The position numbers and the translations under genes are program-made. DNA of 20,965 nucleotides from a virus. The stretch's first letter is position 1; each line of letters begins with the position of its first letter. The notes under the pieces are model-generated. The model was given only the letters and a program-made list of their open reading frames with translations. It was not told where the DNA came from and searched no databases. The stretch is from positions 1-20,965 of IMG/VR virus record IMGVR_UViG_3300031974_001484. The stretch is one strand, 5' to 3'. This document shows positions 11,501-16,744 of the stretch, piece after piece.

Positions 11501-14178
11501 AACCAATCAACCTAGACGACATGGTTGGTATAAGCCGTCAGCTACAGGAGGCTGGCGTACCAGACTTGGTAGCACCGATACGGCGTATGGTTCGTAAGGA
11601 ACGACCAACTGCTGAAGACGTAGATGCTGTTAAAAAGAACTCTTCGATCTTCCACTTCTTTGCAGAGAATAGTGCAAGACTGAGAGACTACGGAGCAACT
11701 TGGCTAGGCGACTATATAAAACCACAGAATGGTACAGGCATATATGAACGCCACGACGTAGACTTAGCTGACAAGGTTATGCCTATATTCAACTCGCTCA
11801 AGCTACTGCCTGACAACAAGGGTTGGACAAAGCGTTGGGCAAGAAAGTCTTTGGCGTTCTTACCTAATAAGGTGACGTCAGGTGCTGACCTACAATCACA
11901 GCCGCAGTCTCACTCTCGCATACTCGGTGCAATCAGACGTGGGGAAGACGATGTGAGGAAGCTGAACCCACAGGAACAGCGCATTGCTCGCCAGATTATC
12001 GCGGCGTTTGAAGCTGAGAGAGAGCGTATGGTATCGATGAACATGCCAGTAGGCGATGCTCGTCGTGGGCCAGGCGACTACTATGTGCCGCAACAGTGGG
12101 ACATAGAGATCATAAGGCAAAATCCGTCAAAGGCTAAACAGGCATTTGCACAATTCTTCTTTGAGGAAAGCCGCAGGCCAGACTTTGAAGAGGCAACCTT
12201 GACCCCAGATCAGGCGCATAGAAAGTCAGAAGATTTTATCAACGGCCTTCTGGACACCGATGGAGAAATCTACGGGGACGACGTACTACGTCGTGCCGTC
12301 GGCGACCCATTCTATAATCGTGTCATTAACCTCCAGCCAGAGCAGTACGACTTTATGGATAGCTTCCTAGTCAACGATCTGGAAGGACTGCTATCAAGAT
12401 ACTTTGACAGCACGACACGTAAGATAGCACTAACAGAAAAGTTTGGGGTAGGTGGACACGGCTTCTCTTCATACATGACGACTGCAAGCCAAGGTGTGGA
12501 TGGTGCTGTTAAGACGTTGATGTCAAACAAGAAAGTTGTTTACAGATACAGACAGTACCAAGAAGAAGCACCTATAGAGCAGATGCTTGTACCAGCTTTG
12601 AAGATTGGTGAAGACAAGACTAAGCAGTTGATGGAAACATCTTTGCGTATGCTGAAATCAAAGGAAGCTACCGTTGACGAAGTTAAACGGATGATCCTGT
12701 CACACTATGATCCACAAGATCAGGCAGACCCCAATCTGCAAATACGTGTAGACAGCATTGTAAACGCTCTAAAGGATTTCCCAACAAGGCCGCCACAAGA
12801 CCAAGCTAGGATGTTGGCTGAAGACATGATCGACATTCTGAACAAGCGACCTCTTAGAAAGTTCTCAGAGAACCAAACCGCTTATAAGGTCTCAAGAAAC
12901 GTCAAGGCGTTTAACTCTATATCACTGCTTGGCTTTACAACCCTAACTTCTTTGGGTGATAAGGTTCTGCCGCTGATACGTTCTGGAAACATGAAAGCCT
13001 TTCTGAAGGCGCAGAAAAAATACTACAGCGATCCATCCTATCGTGCCGCCGCCAAGAACATTGGCGTTGGCATTGAGAACCTAATGCATGACCGCATGGT
13101 TCAGATGGCTGGTGAAGGTTCCCAGAAGCTACAAAACAGCTTCTTTAACTTCACACTACTAACTCCTTGGACAAACATGAACAGGGAGATAGCAGGCGTA
13201 GTGGGCTTTGAGGCCTTCAAGTCTGAGATAGCTAGAGCCAGAAGGCTTGCAACAACAGGCAGAAAGGATAGCAGAGCTTACGCAACAGCAGTTCGTTTCC
13301 TGACAAGGTATGGCCTAACTGGTGAAGGAGCGGAGATGGACTTCTTGAACATCAATGCACCAGAGCTTACAGACATACGTGAGACAGACATGCAGTCTAA
13401 CAAGGCTCTTAGGTATGCTCTTCTCAGGTTTACCAACGAAGCAATCTTTACGCCTAACCCTAATGACATACCGACATGGGCGCAGACCCCGTGGGGTTCT
13501 ATGTTCTTCCAGCTAAAGAGCTTCCAGTTAATGATGGCTCGTATGGGTAAGTACGTTCTCAGTGAGGCGTACAACGGAAACCCAATGCCAGCATTTTACT
13601 TAGCTACTGCTGGTGTTGGATTCGGCTGGATGAGTGCGGCGGCCAAAGACCACGTTCAATCTCGTGGTGGAGAAGACAATGAGCAGGCCGCATTAAGAGA
13701 GCGTCGCATAACTGATACCTCTTTCGACTGGATGGCCAAGGGCTTGGGAGTAAAAGAGGACAGCATGACTGACGAAGTTCTTGGGAACTACTTTGAAGGC
13801 TTGTTGGCTATAGGCGGTCTTGGGTTGTTTGCGGAGCTTCTGTACAACACGGCAGAGCAGGCAGACAACGCGGCATACGGCAAGGTTCGTATGGCTGGTG
13901 CAGTGTTCGGCCCATCGGTTGGCGTTGCTGAAGACTTCTACGACGTAGCCATAGCTGGGCCAGGCGGGTTCTTTGAAGACAAAGCGGCTCGTCGTCGTGA
14001 AGCTGTACGGTCAGTGATGGGCAGAGTGCCTATAGTCGGTGGCGTCAGAGGCTTCAAGGAAGGAGTGGTTGACGCTGTAGCTGGCGAGGCTGGGTCTGGA
14101 GGTAAGAGGAAACAGGCGAGCAAGTTTGGTAAGAGTTCTGGATTTGGGAGTAGCGGCTTCGGGAAGGATGGCTTCTAA
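2569..14178 (+). CDS. Giant polyvalent virion protein, 3869 aa: two HExxH peptidase motifs, an ADP-ribosyltransferase-like domain and a gp16-like position
   Basis: Start is GTG, supported by GGAG 7 nt upstream. Visible layout: Gly/Ala-rich hydrophobic stretches at ~125-165 and ~214-240; coiled coils at ~330-470, 530-640 and 1040-1260; a Pro/Glu/Gln-rich linker at ~474-535; a zinc-peptidase motif HEMGH at 1793-1797 with a likely third ligand E1847 in SEFFANQFA; a second motif HEIGH at 2480-2484 with E2537/E2538 in AEEWFVDGF. An ART-like domain spans 2677-2938: YHGT at 2677, GPGVYTS at 2705, E2928 and FDPNHIK at 2932, with a helical insertion. The last ~900 residues are mostly helical, with hydrophobic segments around 3655-3785, and end in a Lys/Gly/Phe tail. 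Phage polyvalent proteins combining such enzymes are known to enter cells with the DNA. Gene order suggests a T7 gp16-type ejection role, but I see no lysozyme or transglycosylase motif. Coding is certain; domain calls are by eye. Confidence 0.88.
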   Translation: MPYKHEGLANPFGQVSPADNNEGYNSQDYSSNLNEDTAKNLLGDNRFLKDLYDYYGQRDGKSFNNADEAVEYMLNDRRWRNNNTISIGRDVYDAYNQTDGQTRRLARIQQVYDALPFGVDGAMEAIAETGAAMLADPINLIGFGAGGQAARLAAGTAAKGLSKREITKQAMGKAIASGAKGEAVASGIAEGIADIGIQNRNVAVGLQDEVSLLRGAGAAAFGAVTGGAMGAGMGALGAVAPKIPGADKIPLLGRAFDDTTDGANQLSAEGLAQISARTGQNMDRNSIRRGLADRAVSQSGRQIDEGLVARPSARGDMLPEGDDGDEVDTSVALESNLKRTKEELETRLKDIQNMVDDGDTVGADNARRTVVAPLQQKITRIKNIMAWPQNRAAAQAKIDAERRRMAEAGENQSAELDRLNKSYEEQETDYIQFVNQVKSEKARGQSQLTERLDTFLDGQSGELLEDAVEIEGGTVSPGMPQAQRMTPLNPPEGDTPTPQELRPQPPEEPETGDVAQETVEQVAQEAEQAPEVSPDERMTQINARLDGRKKGSIAYERKRLEREMANMPETNEDGTPNPERLTLQNRLNEIDKEGVALKEEQQSLNNARAEEQQQAADQLANGNPEQVTQAQVLEQRVNEQPEVAPTEPPEPVVSVDTQLNEFIDTEFVPSVRNIKKEFAALGMRKEQSDAIVGAMPKGNSKENIEARRAIFRDTVNVVRGQNAWQQILNRSSGNGTTDELFDENIAKALIEATVGEGLHPHADSAFREWRARSVARYAMDLDNEFMGLATIQDLLDVTRTRHGEGEFYDMVAEFWANAQKGILPSPDDGMPQFVRQQIATLPKEMQVEWNAFRQAAVRNLMKTGKLSEANAKRLIATQIDAMLDRFLQMQAYQATDLKGNVYSVKHLATRTMKAVDVNEQAIKDGHGEHIGRVQQNLRNVTTGNGRAGSGRDISSRMVGRVQSILAGTHEGGFGGRTFTQIRTTRDGKNFIYNASESARRLNEEAMLNANKSKARAFDETLRERSIEAAERAKDEGRQNVLDPRDLEDIQKELRNAEGAVKRAQKHYDDVINEGATSDDPQYLNDLDEGRDVPNQGEPEAKTKLENAQARLAQAIQNVRTVATFPDDADLDVVKAALKDVYEPLVYTDRATVVSNKIEADRMSAVRRYYEVEARAKAVNKDIAIAERQGNASKAVELKKERAKLNKRKKEMLDRMTTSDKKRIKADDTQAAVRTLANLHRELRRARSQDAETSSDVPESELVREVEDVFNVNLSEDDMAAAEYYANQEELAALSYQEMQGELAHLQDNKADLAPEEVTAVAKEIVTTAQEKVQSTKPQTRPKGEPEPHIVQIGSRAYNMAKDVQYQKVSGGTTKFFVNQRELGSVREFVDEDGKKAYQIIRRNGDTVTSDMAFTRSELYKKLAKSVKKELDEVLSSNNVVEERSVATVPTEIPDYHNTQRYAGVEDAPLTVTSYDPITGASEQIPVRTGLTQDLMPEGKIIALQITDPKHPDFGKNKGVRVLNLTSRKGTPPQTNLKQIVGNLKPDQFVVGSTNDVDAKGNPIKSGTVAAVKTFRPLDPDAEFVTMSGERLTGRQAGETESLLPPEVVGLESSPRARENRAINVKELDNIELNEQNTPPLLKQLGLPENVRTVGDLQRFVTDMEDVEWSKFNSIEEFDQFAGALEAGYDAIAKFAPNGVKLPNQSRVQSYKQLNEMLSGKDSKEIAEILTVFNMISGSNNRQGALVEGAMPVFDKADRYAFKQPGRHMADDAQTNTILIGQSNKQTDAMNFAHEMGHWAYMNMLTPAERMEFWQIARGYVGADGANIDALKKKLPGLSTSEIRSPSEFFANQFAIYVANRRQAAQGNLLSRLFKDVGRKAEGLVRRLLGMDNPLDEQLVEMFDRIMPDPKIATDSVTAGRPLKNQFETIAAKGGGSSAARMAAKQLHDLREVQIELEEALRAGGAVGHDARILADVLEKAAKRVYGKFGGRPGEKTHASRTDADGNVVSGGLRVTMLDSYRNGKPLYDANKTDITLPNGKTVKPFKYMSSRIARGRMLAQSYRIMRFLNDEKFTNALSRLDQAELVEDELSAELARLIATQEDGGLMSIPEEVVANMSDNSGSLASSFETEAAILRSISEKTDADGKLSALMVQQANDMIVALDNGIDEFVRIYNTNFRTTDGLAPQIDKAGRVYKGGNLVAQKYVKRVEKKSKDLAVKVAQSINNAETEVFGNASVEDVNPVTSRSPKEMTNQEILKRLGTDRSDTAQNRELKQELWSRAKALPDDHAVEATPEIAAFYRDVNIEDNGADALVRFEKALDEGNYDLAEAAINFVAFLKRNPVEVKSSVVNRAIDIETAQRSTPDTQNGIPGDAPAAVKEVLTKLTHRDKKVEYVSRTIMYRMLNLMGRTATDLVENKTTFMSVEDLYRMSGNPMPQGTQAAFAEPAILSGQAFNDTRKQLRQFAIGITGGSSDPTDVMHEIGHMLSRVTLDDVDRDHMLQGYTEAIEKGDRNALRIQEAYSNLALDEPYTERQIAEEWFVDGFGEWMTERVAKGNLFDVRQGDGTFADLTVKGYLRQIADRLYESVAYVLNGMIGRKSVRQMYRQMLYHGDMFARKRSENPIKSAVNTHEYPAVSPALAKPYVRQVIDSMSREKQLLLREFLGAGPDEDLMDFVSYHGTPVLDQFDRSRNPDVYLIPSEDGYHGPGVYTSSNHNFAAGYADRTPAEAYRRLAGDLEGEKLEQAEGIIKQIEEANEWLEHSQWMATVDAPQDKVLDRVAHLTAKLETAKEAFARLTGNKKMAGVLPMFVRRKNHFDVRTNKTFSYSTGEPSDVQPLLVSAQKRGYITEHQHQYISDYIREGGVDGGYFYDLMTNAMAKYRDAYGQAHNPKSHAHADHVYGRKRMAQFLKDEGYEGIIGEAGNDPNMPEIITFDPNHIKHVDADFYDSDRRGMYYSVLGEPGTVAPAGNALEGMMLSGKPINLDDMVGISRQLQEAGVPDLVAPIRRMVRKERPTAEDVDAVKKNSSIFHFFAENSARLRDYGATWLGDYIKPQNGTGIYERHDVDLADKVMPIFNSLKLLPDNKGWTKRWARKSLAFLPNKVTSGADLQSQPQSHSRILGAIRRGEDDVRKLNPQEQRIARQIIAAFEAERERMVSMNMPVGDARRGPGDYYVPQQWDIEIIRQNPSKAKQAFAQFFFEESRRPDFEEATLTPDQAHRKSEDFINGLLDTDGEIYGDDVLRRAVGDPFYNRVINLQPEQYDFMDSFLVNDLEGLLSRYFDSTTRKIALTEKFGVGGHGFSSYMTTASQGVDGAVKTLMSNKKVVYRYRQYQEEAPIEQMLVPALKIGEDKTKQLMETSLRMLKSKEATVDEVKRMILSHYDPQDQADPNLQIRVDSIVNALKDFPTRPPQDQARMLAEDMIDILNKRPLRKFSENQTAYKVSRNVKAFNSISLLGFTTLTSLGDKVLPLIRSGNMKAFLKAQKKYYSDPSYRAAAKNIGVGIENLMHDRMVQMAGEGSQKLQNSFFNFTLLTPWTNMNREIAGVVGFEAFKSEIARARRLATTGRKDSRAYATAVRFLTRYGLTGEGAEMDFLNINAPELTDIRETDMQSNKALRYALLRFTNEAIFTPNPNDIPTWAQTPWGSMFFQLKSFQLMMARMGKYVLSEAYNGNPMPAFYLATAGVGFGWMSAAAKDHVQSRGGEDNEQAALRERRITDTSFDWMAKGLGVKEDSMTDEVLGNYFEGLLAIGGLGLFAELLYNTAEQADNAAYGKVRMAGAVFGPSVGVAEDFYDVAIAGPGGFFEDKAARRREAVRSVMGRVPIVGGVRGFKEGVVDAVAGEAGSGGKRKQASKFGKSSGFGSSGFGKDGF

Positions 14179-14390
14179 TGTTCAAGGCCGTTCTTCTTAT
14201 ATGTCTAATGGGCAAGCCTGAAGGGATGGAGAACTGTATAGAACTGCATGACCAGTGGGGGCCATACGAAACAAAAGAGTTATGCGTTAAACGCATATAC
14301 CAGATGGGGCCGTTTGTTCACCAGTACATGCCTGGTTTTGTTCCTAGGTCGTACAAGTGCATAAAACTTATGGACGGTAGGCTCACATGA
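14178..14390 (+). CDS. Small four-cysteine protein of unknown function (70 aa)
   Basis: The ATG overlaps the TAA of the giant gene (TAATG), and GGGAAGGA (14161-14168) is a good ribosome site about 9 nt upstream. The protein has a short hydrophobic N-terminus (residues 4-11) and four cysteines (C9, C20, C36, C61), with conserved-looking aromatic and proline residues (WGPYETKELC, MPGF). The hydrophobic stretch is too short for a convincing signal peptide. It resembles small proteins I recall from marine phage lysis regions, but I cannot name a function. Translational coupling to the giant gene and a 4-bp ATGA overlap with the next gene place it in the lysis cassette. Confidence 0.75.
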   Translation: MFKAVLLICLMGKPEGMENCIELHDQWGPYETKELCVKRIYQMGPFVHQYMPGFVPRSYKCIKLMDGRLT

Positions 14391-14614
14391 CGGATGTGAT
14401 ACTTAGCATACGTAGGTTTCTTGCCTTGAATATACTACCTCGCCTTATGATGCTGACCAGCACCGCCATGTCATGGCGCTGTGCTGAATGGTTTATGGCT
14501 TTGCCAGAGCCGACAGCCAGTCAGAGTGCTTTCGTTTCTGTTGTGATGGGCGTTATGACAGGTGTTTTTGGTATATGGATGGGACATGAAGGAAAAGGGG
14601 CCAATACAAAATAA
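14387..14614 (+). CDS. Holin-like small membrane protein (75 aa)
   Basis: The start overlaps the previous stop as ATGA. The N-terminal third (residues 4-27) is hydrophobic with interspersed Arg, and a clear transmembrane segment with small residues (Gly, Val, Met, Phe) spans about 47-66, ending in a short charged tail (GHEGKGANTK). Size, topology and position just before a GTA-type holin and an endolysin fit a holin, pinholin or holin regulator. No sequence-specific family motif is evident, so the role is inferred from context. A holin antagonist is an alternative, since a second holin candidate lies 140 bp downstream. Confidence 0.7.
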   Translation: MTDVILSIRRFLALNILPRLMMLTSTAMSWRCAEWFMALPEPTASQSAFVSVVMGVMTGVFGIWMGHEGKGANTK

Positions 14615-14786
14615 GCTGGATAACAACCAGTGTCCAAGATGTTACTGCAATCTGCCAGCGGTAGAGGTGCATGGACATATACAATGCCAAGTTTGCCACC
14701 TCTACATATCAGAGTGTTGCAACGGAGAAACAGGAGGAGAAACAGGAGAGACAGATGTTATCTGCACTAATCGGGCCAGTAAGTAG
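14586..14786 (+). CDS. Zinc-ribbon small protein (66 aa), overlapping both neighbours
   Basis: An ATG at 14586 gives 66 residues with a CPRC (16-19) and a CQVC (34-37) pair, separated by AVEVHGHIQ: a classic CxxC...CxxC zinc ribbon, followed by a CC pair (44-45) and an acidic Gly/Glu/Thr tail. An upstream in-frame ATG at 14562 would add eight residues, but would overlap the holin frame further and shows no better ribosome site. It overlaps the holin-like gene by 29 bp and the next holin by 32 bp, each in a different frame. The ribbon pattern is too regular to be a chance shadow. Function is unknown; it might bind nucleic acid or regulate lysis. Confidence 0.72.
   Translation: MKEKGPIQNKLDNNQCPRCYCNLPAVEVHGHIQCQVCHLYISECCNGETGGETGETDVICTNRASK
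14724..14748 (+). repeat. Tandem 12-bp repeat carrying duplicated ribosome binding sites
   Basis: GGAGAAACAGGA occurs twice back to back (14724-14735, 14736-14747). This yields AGGAGGAG at 14732-14739 and AGGAG at 14744-14748, the second 6 nt before the holin ATG at 14755. In the zinc-ribbon frame the same bases encode the repeated ETGG/ETGE tail. Confidence 0.8.
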
Positions 14787-15174
14787 TCTACTGGATAAGT
14801 TCATACCAGACGCTGACACCAAGCAGAAGTTGGCGCACGACATAGCGACGATGGCACAAAAACATGCCCACGAAGCGGCGATGGCACAAGTCGAAGCGAA
14901 CGTGGCACAAGCAAAGCACTCATCCATGTTCGTCGCTGGGGCTAGGCCAGCCATCATGTGGATATGTGCGCTCGGACTACTAACAAATTTCTTTCTACTT
15001 CCTTTGGCTGAGTGGGGTACGGCTATCTTTGCACCTGAAATTCCGATGCCAAAATTTGATCAACTACAATCAGGAGAGCTTATGACCCTAACTCTTTCAT
15101 TACTGGGTCTCGGCGGTATGAGAAGCTGGGAAAAATCTAAAGGCGTAGCCAGGAAGAACATGAAGGATGAGTGA
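14755..15174 (+). CDS. Holin of the GTA three-TM family (139 aa)
   Basis: The start at 14755 is chosen because AGGAG lies 6 nt upstream; an in-frame ATG at 14671 would add 28 residues that only mirror the zinc-ribbon gene. The protein begins with a short hydrophobic helix (2-13), then a long Ala/Gln/His/Lys helix (20-57), a strong transmembrane segment at ~65-87 (PAIMWICALGLLTNFFLL) and a second at ~108-122, ending in MRSWEKSKG. This layout matches the family first described for gene transfer agent release in Alphaproteobacteria (holin of 3TMs). It would permeabilise the inner membrane so that the endolysin encoded next can reach the wall. It overlaps the endolysin gene by 8 bp. Confidence 0.85.
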   Translation: MLSALIGPVSSLLDKFIPDADTKQKLAHDIATMAQKHAHEAAMAQVEANVAQAKHSSMFVAGARPAIMWICALGLLTNFFLLPLAEWGTAIFAPEIPMPKFDQLQSGELMTLTLSLLGLGGMRSWEKSKGVARKNMKDE

Positions 15175-15628
15175 CTTCAAGCTATCTGAACGTAGTCTCA
15201 GCAAGTTAGAGGGTGTAGACGAGCGCCTGAAGCTGGTTGTGCTTACAGCAATCAAGCACACCGACGTAGACTTCGGAGTAATCTGCGGACTACGAACAGA
15301 AGAAGAGCAGGCCGAGCTTTTCAAAAAGGGTGCGTCTCAGACCATGAAGTCTAAGCACTTAGAGGGCAAAGCTGTAGACCTCATGGCATACATCGGCTCT
15401 CGTGGTTCATGGGAACTTAACCTCTACGACAACATCGCTGACGCAATGAAGAAGGCGGCAAAGAAAGTTAAGGTTTCGATCCGTTGGGGGGCGGCTTGGC
15501 ACATACACAATATCGCTGAGTTCGATGGGACGATGGAGTGGGCCGCTTCAAGTTATATTGATGTACGTAGAGCAGAGGGAAAGCGTCCATTCATTGACGC
15601 TCCTCACTTTGAGATATGGGGTGACTGA
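15167..15628 (+). CDS. Endolysin, M15-family L,D-/D,D-peptidase (153 aa)
   Basis: A compact single-domain peptidase. The signature KSKHLEGKAVDL provides zinc ligands H64 and D71, and DAPHFEIW provides the third ligand H147. CGLRTEEEQAELF near residue 40 is the usual preceding strand and Arg motif. This is the M15C pattern of the T5 endolysin and VanY-like enzymes, which cleave peptidoglycan stem peptides (often the L-Ala-D-Glu bond). There is no signal peptide, so export depends on the holin just upstream. The length is typical for the family. Which bond is cut cannot be read from sequence. Confidence 0.92.
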   Translation: MSDFKLSERSLSKLEGVDERLKLVVLTAIKHTDVDFGVICGLRTEEEQAELFKKGASQTMKSKHLEGKAVDLMAYIGSRGSWELNLYDNIADAMKKAAKKVKVSIRWGAAWHIHNIAEFDGTMEWAASSYIDVRRAEGKRPFIDAPHFEIWGD

Positions 15629-15777
15629 TGCACGGCAAAGTAGTTCTGGGTATTCGCTCAGTTGGTAACATTAAAAAATCTGAACGTCCTACACGTTATG
15701 CAAAAGGGGGCAAGCAGGGGAACATGATGGTAAAGCCATGTCCATGCTTGACTAAGAATGGCGGCAAAAAAAAGTAA
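15628..15777 (+). CDS. Small basic protein with a PCPC motif (49 aa)
   Basis: A TGATG overlap couples this ATG to the endolysin stop, and a G-rich GGGGTGA lies just upstream. The 49-residue protein has a VVLGIRSVGNIKKSERP start, a basic Gly/Lys middle, a PCPC motif (37-40) and a KKK end. Its C-terminal 20 bases are shared with the next gene in another frame. No family is recognised. The coupling and its place in an unbroken chain of small frames support real coding. Function unknown. Confidence 0.6.
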   Translation: MHGKVVLGIRSVGNIKKSERPTRYAKGGKQGNMMVKPCPCLTKNGGKKK

Positions 15778-15913
15778 GAAGAAGGATGCTTGCTACAGCA
15801 AGGTAAAGGCTCGCTACAAGGTTTGGCCTAGTGCGTATGCATCAGGAGCCTTGGTCAAGTGCCGAAAAGTTGGTGCAAAAAATTGGGGCAATAAAAGCAG
15901 GAAGAAGAAGTAA
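15758..15913 (+). CDS. Small Lys-rich protein with a conserved-looking core (51 aa)
   Basis: An ATG at 15758 overlaps the previous gene by 20 bp and ends at a TAA that overlaps the next ATG. Eighteen of 51 residues are Lys or Arg. The core (KDACY, VKARYKVWPSAYASG, LVKCRKVGAKNWG) is a pattern I recall from many marine phages and some giant viruses, where it is an uncharacterised short protein. Two cysteines (C12, C35) could form a disulfide or bind metal. Charge and size would suit nucleic-acid binding or packaging, but that is a guess. The ribosome site is weak, so expression may rely on coupling. Confidence 0.72.
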   Translation: MAAKKSKKKDACYSKVKARYKVWPSAYASGALVKCRKVGAKNWGNKSRKKK

Positions 15914-16080
15914 TGGACAGCAACTGCAAGCAAGAAATATATAGGGATGCGGCGAAGTCTTTTGCCAAGCCCAAAGAACGCTTAAGCAAGAACAGGTCAA
16001 TGCACATTGCTAAGTATGTAAGCAGGGCTAATCAACGGAAGGTGTGTCAGCCTGTGAGCAAGAAAAAGAAGCTAGGGTAG
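15913..16080 (+). CDS. Small basic protein of unknown function (55 aa)
   Basis: TAATG overlap with the preceding gene; the purine-rich GGAAGAAGAAG just upstream can serve as ribosome site. The protein is 55 residues, Lys/Arg-rich, with two cysteines (C5, C46) and a KKKK cluster near the end. No domain is recognisable. Support comes from the coupled start, the gap of only 9 bp to the next gene, and a composition like its neighbours. Confidence 0.58.
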   Translation: MDSNCKQEIYRDAAKSFAKPKERLSKNRSMHIAKYVSRANQRKVCQPVSKKKKLG

Positions 16081-16089
16081 GAAGATGGT

Positions 16090-16539
16090 ATGGAGCCAGT
16101 TACTGCCGCTGTTGCGGCTTTCAGCGCACTAAAGGCGGGCGTTTCTGCTGGCAAAGAGATCACCTCTTTGGCAAAAGAGATCGGCTCGCTCTGGAACTCC
16201 ATAGATGAAATAAACAACGCACACAACAAGAAGAAGTCTAGTGTGTTTCGTAGTGTGGAGGAGGAAGCTCTCGACACCTTCATGGCCAAAAAGAAGGCCG
16301 AAGACATGGAGAACCAACTTAGAGAGATCATCATCTACAGCAGAGGTGTGGGCGCTTGGCAAGAACTTATAAGGCTACGTGCTAACATACGGAAGAAGAG
16401 ACAAGAGGAGGCCGCTAGAATACGCAAGAAACGACGAGAGATGATTGAGATAATCTTAATGTCAGGCGCAATAATTATAGGTATATCAGCGCTTCTCGTG
16501 TTTGCTTTGTTCTTGGTAAACAGACATGTCCAACAGTAG
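16090..16539 (+). CDS. Helical protein with a C-terminal membrane anchor (149 aa)
   Basis: The N-terminus (residues 3-35) is an Ala-rich amphipathic stretch (TAAVAAFSALKAGVSAGKE). A long charged helix follows, about 45-117, rich in Lys/Glu/Arg and probably coiled coil, and then a strong single transmembrane segment at ~119-143 with a short HVQQ tail. The opening residues and the ALDTFMAKKKAEDMENQLREII block look like a recurring phage protein family without assigned function. Close to the lysis genes it could be a membrane-anchored lysis accessory, but its anchor is C-terminal, unlike a typical i-spanin. AGGA (16079-16082) is 7 nt upstream of the ATG. Confidence 0.8.
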   Translation: MEPVTAAVAAFSALKAGVSAGKEITSLAKEIGSLWNSIDEINNAHNKKKSSVFRSVEEEALDTFMAKKKAEDMENQLREIIIYSRGVGAWQELIRLRANIRKKRQEEAARIRKKRREMIEIILMSGAIIIGISALLVFALFLVNRHVQQ

Positions 16540-16744
16540 CGATAGTTTAAGAAAGTGGTTCAGCCGCAACAATGGTAAGGGCTGGATAGACTGCAAGACT
16601 GGCAAAGCATGTGGTCGTCAAAAGGGTGAGAAGCGTAAAGGATACCCAGCTTGCCGCCCTACTAAAGCTCAATGCAATTCATCGGCTAGAAAGAAGACAG
16701 GCCCATCTAGGATAAGTTGGAAGAAAGCCACCAAGCGTCGATAG
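16526..16744 (+). CDS. Small basic four-cysteine protein (72 aa)
   Basis: Starts 14 bp inside the previous gene. The protein is strongly basic, with cysteines at 23, 29, 43 and 50 in GWIDCKTGKACGR and GYPACRPTKAQC, and ends in KKATKRR. This block resembles a short uncharacterised family I recall from marine phages and large algal viruses. The cysteine spacing could bind zinc. It is the last plus-strand gene; its final 38 bp are also the end of the dNMP kinase gene on the other strand. Function unknown. Confidence 0.75.
   Translation: MSNSSDSLRKWFSRNNGKGWIDCKTGKACGRQKGEKRKGYPACRPTKAQCNSSARKKTGPSRISWKKATKRR

Noticed and set aside
2569-14178. N4-type virion RNA polymerase, because of the similar giant size
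   Set aside because: I found no T7-like polymerase motifs; the recognisable parts are peptidase and ART motifs.
2569-14178. Transglycosylase domain expected of a gp16-like protein
   Set aside because: No SLT-type catalytic Glu with its usual Gly-Leu-Met-Gln context was seen anywhere in the translation.
14671-14754. Earlier ATG for the GTA-type holin
   Set aside because: The added 28 residues are only the out-of-frame reading of the zinc-ribbon gene; the ATG at 14755 has a well-placed AGGAG.
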